Shown here one piece after another: positions 5,500 through 6,538 of a stretch of 6,538 nt of DNA. The position numbers and the translations under genes are program-made. The notes under the pieces are model-generated. The model was not told where the DNA came from. It ran no database searches and saw nothing but the letters and a program-made list of their open reading frames with translations. Source of the DNA: Candidatus Hydrogenedentota bacterium (lineage in GTDB: Bacteria > Hydrogenedentota > Hydrogenedentia > Hydrogenedentales > SLHB01). How positions within the stretch are numbered: position 1 is the first letter of the stretch; each line of letters opens with the position of its first letter. Location: contig JAPLKX010000166.1 of assembly GCA_026387845.1 (NCBI GenBank), forward strand, positions 1 through 6,538, in the 5' to 3' direction.

Positions 5500-6192
5500 C
5501 TAGCCGCCGAGCCGGCGCGCCACGACAAAAAAGCAGTCACCCAGCCGCGGCCGGAATCGAAACGCGGATTCCCGCACCAATTTCTTGACCATATTGAGCT
5601 TGGGATCGTGCATGCAATAGCGCCGTTCGAGGACCGTGAAGTTGTTCACGAGCAGCCGCTCGACCTCTTCAGCCGTATAGAAGACGGAGCAGTGTTCCAT
5701 ACGGGCCTTGTTTTGCAGGGCGTTGTAGCGGTTGAACCACTCGAACGGGTTTCGCCCGGCCAGTGCGTCCAATCGCCTCCCCAAAGCGACGGCGTTCGGG
5801 GCTTCGAGTATGAGCGTGCCGGCGGGCCGCGTGACTCTTGCCAGTTCGGCAAGGGCAAAGGCGGGGTTGTAAAGATGTTCGATCACCGAGGCAAACACGA
5901 CGAGGTCGAAGTGGCCGTTGGGATACGGCAGCGGCTGGCGGTCGATGTCGCACTCGACCGCGATCACGCCCTGCCGCCGGCCTTCCTCGACGTCGGCGCC
6001 CAAATCGACGGCATGGACCTCGCCGGCGAACCGGTCGCGCAAAATGGCGCCCAACCCCGACACGTCGCCGCCGCCGCCCGCATCGAGCGCCCGGTCGACT
6101 TTGCCCGGCACGTGGCGGCCGAGCAGTTTGAGCAGCATCGCGTGGCGGCGCCGGTGAAACTGTTTATATTCGTCCCGCGTCAAATCGGCCAT
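5500..6192 (-). CDS. Class I SAM-dependent methyltransferase (Methyltransf_11-like)
   Basis: This 230-residue protein would transfer a methyl group from S-adenosylmethionine to an unidentified substrate. Motif I is ALDAGGGGDV (35-44), where the third motif residue is Gly rather than the commoner Cys (D-x-G-C-G). The acidic residue after strand 2 is Asp63 (HAVDLG), and CDIDRQPLPYPNGHFD (81-96) holds the next acidic contact. FDLVVFASVIEHL (95-107) and RPAGTLILEAPN (122-133) are the post-I motifs typical of UbiE/Methyltransf_11 enzymes. The C-terminal 60 residues (EEVERLL onward) resemble the cap of small-molecule or glycan methyltransferases. No membrane segment or signal peptide is seen. The start is 7 nt after the stop of the upstream PqaA-like gene, so the two are probably co-transcribed and coupled. 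The upstream GA-rich stretch AAAGAG at 6203-6208 is only a weak Shine-Dalgarno site. The substrate cannot be told from sequence. Confidence 0.85.
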   Translation of the reverse strand: MADLTRDEYKQFHRRRHAMLLKLLGRHVPGKVDRALDAGGGGDVSGLGAILRDRFAGEVHAVDLGADVEEGRRQGVIAVECDIDRQPLPYPNGHFDLVVFASVIEHLYNPAFALAELARVTRPAGTLILEAPNAVALGRRLDALAGRNPFEWFNRYNALQNKARMEHCSVFYTAEEVERLLVNNFTVLERRYCMHDPKLNMVKKLVRESAFRFRPRLGDCFFVVARRLGG

Positions 6193-6199
6193 TAGAGAA

Positions 6200-6538
6200 C
6201 TACTCTTTGCTCATGAAACCTTTCGGTTTAACCTCGGGCTTGAACGGCTTGAACGGCAGCGTGTCGGGCACGATACTGACTTCGGATGTAAGTTTGATGG
6301 GCGCGGGCCCTCCGATGTCGTAGGTGAGCTCGACCAGAAACGCGGTCCAGCCTTTTTCAGGCTTGGGCACGCGCGCGACGTACACGCCGTTGCCCTGCGG
6401 TTCGAGCTTGCTGCTGGTCCAGACCTTGCCGATTTTCTCGACGCGGAAATCGCGCGCCGTGGGGTTGGTGGCCTGCCACAGCAGGACGTCGCGCGGTGTA
6501 TCAGGAGTCGTGACGACGATAGAACCGTCCTTTTTCAT
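6200..6538 (-). CDS. PhoPQ-activated pathogenicity-related (PqaA) family protein, C-terminal end
   Basis: The 112 visible residues carry VLLWQATNPTARDFR (18-32) and VYVARVPKPEKGWTAFLVEL (52-71). I recognise these as the C-terminal beta-rich region of the PhoPQ-activated pathogenicity-related family, whose members are about 450-500 residues with an alpha/beta-hydrolase-like body and are usually exported. An ATG falls exactly on the window edge (6538), but the family length makes it almost certainly internal, so the gene continues to the right. The tail after residue 90 (PFKPFKPEVKPKGF) is proline- and lysine-rich, probably disordered. The molecular role of the family is not established. It is the upstream partner of the methyltransferase, with a 7-nt gap. 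Confidence 0.7.
   Translation of the reverse strand: MKKDGSIVVTTPDTPRDVLLWQATNPTARDFRVEKIGKVWTSSKLEPQGNGVYVARVPKPEKGWTAFLVELTYDIGGPAPIKLTSEVSIVPDTLPFKPFKPEVKPKGFMSKE

Noticed and set aside
5431..6195. A 254-codon plus-strand ORF opposite the methyltransferase
   Set aside because: The minus strand carries a full set of SAM-binding motifs in order; the plus frame is its shadow.

Overview
The window looks like a bacterial chromosome fragment from an uncultured, fairly GC-rich lineage. A four-helix-bundle (S23-type) gene with long AATTACG arrays, a PPR-like repeat protein and a PhoPQ-activated (PqaA-type) protein together suggest a Planctomycetes/Verrucomicrobia/Lentisphaerae- or Hydrogenedentes-like genome. 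That is inference from gene content; no rRNA or other marker is present.

Layout, left to right. (1) 1-828, plus strand: the 3' part of a gene for a repeat protein. It has four 32-residue PPR-like units built from almost identical 96-bp DNA repeats, a degenerate fifth unit, and a TPR-like C-terminal domain. (2) About 909-1617: an accessory cassette. Degenerate AATTACG heptamers come first, then a broken S23-type four-helix-bundle gene (start codon lost, one base missing), then a roughly 300-bp heptamer array closed by a perfect 39-bp inverted repeat. (3) 1605-5273, minus strand: a fatty-acid beta-oxidation operon, fadN-like (3-hydroxyacyl-CoA dehydrogenase plus enoyl-CoA hydratase) followed by fadA-like (thiolase). 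It has a well-formed sigma-70-type promoter at 5364-5392. (4) 5500-6538, minus strand: a class I SAM-dependent methyltransferase directly downstream of the C-terminal end of a PqaA-family protein.

The two fad products fit together: FadN would hydrate trans-2-enoyl-CoA and oxidise the 3-hydroxyacyl-CoA, and FadA would cleave the 3-ketoacyl-CoA to acetyl-CoA plus a shortened acyl-CoA. The acyl-CoA dehydrogenase that follows in the Bacillus fadNAE operon is absent; the heptamer array lies there instead. That array supplies the last three codons and stop of fadA and a 17-bp stem followed by U's that looks like an intrinsic terminator for it.

The parts most worth a second look are the S23/heptamer cassette and its fusion to the ends of both convergent genes, and the combinatorially shuffled PPR-like array, whose specificity positions match the plant PPR RNA-recognition code.
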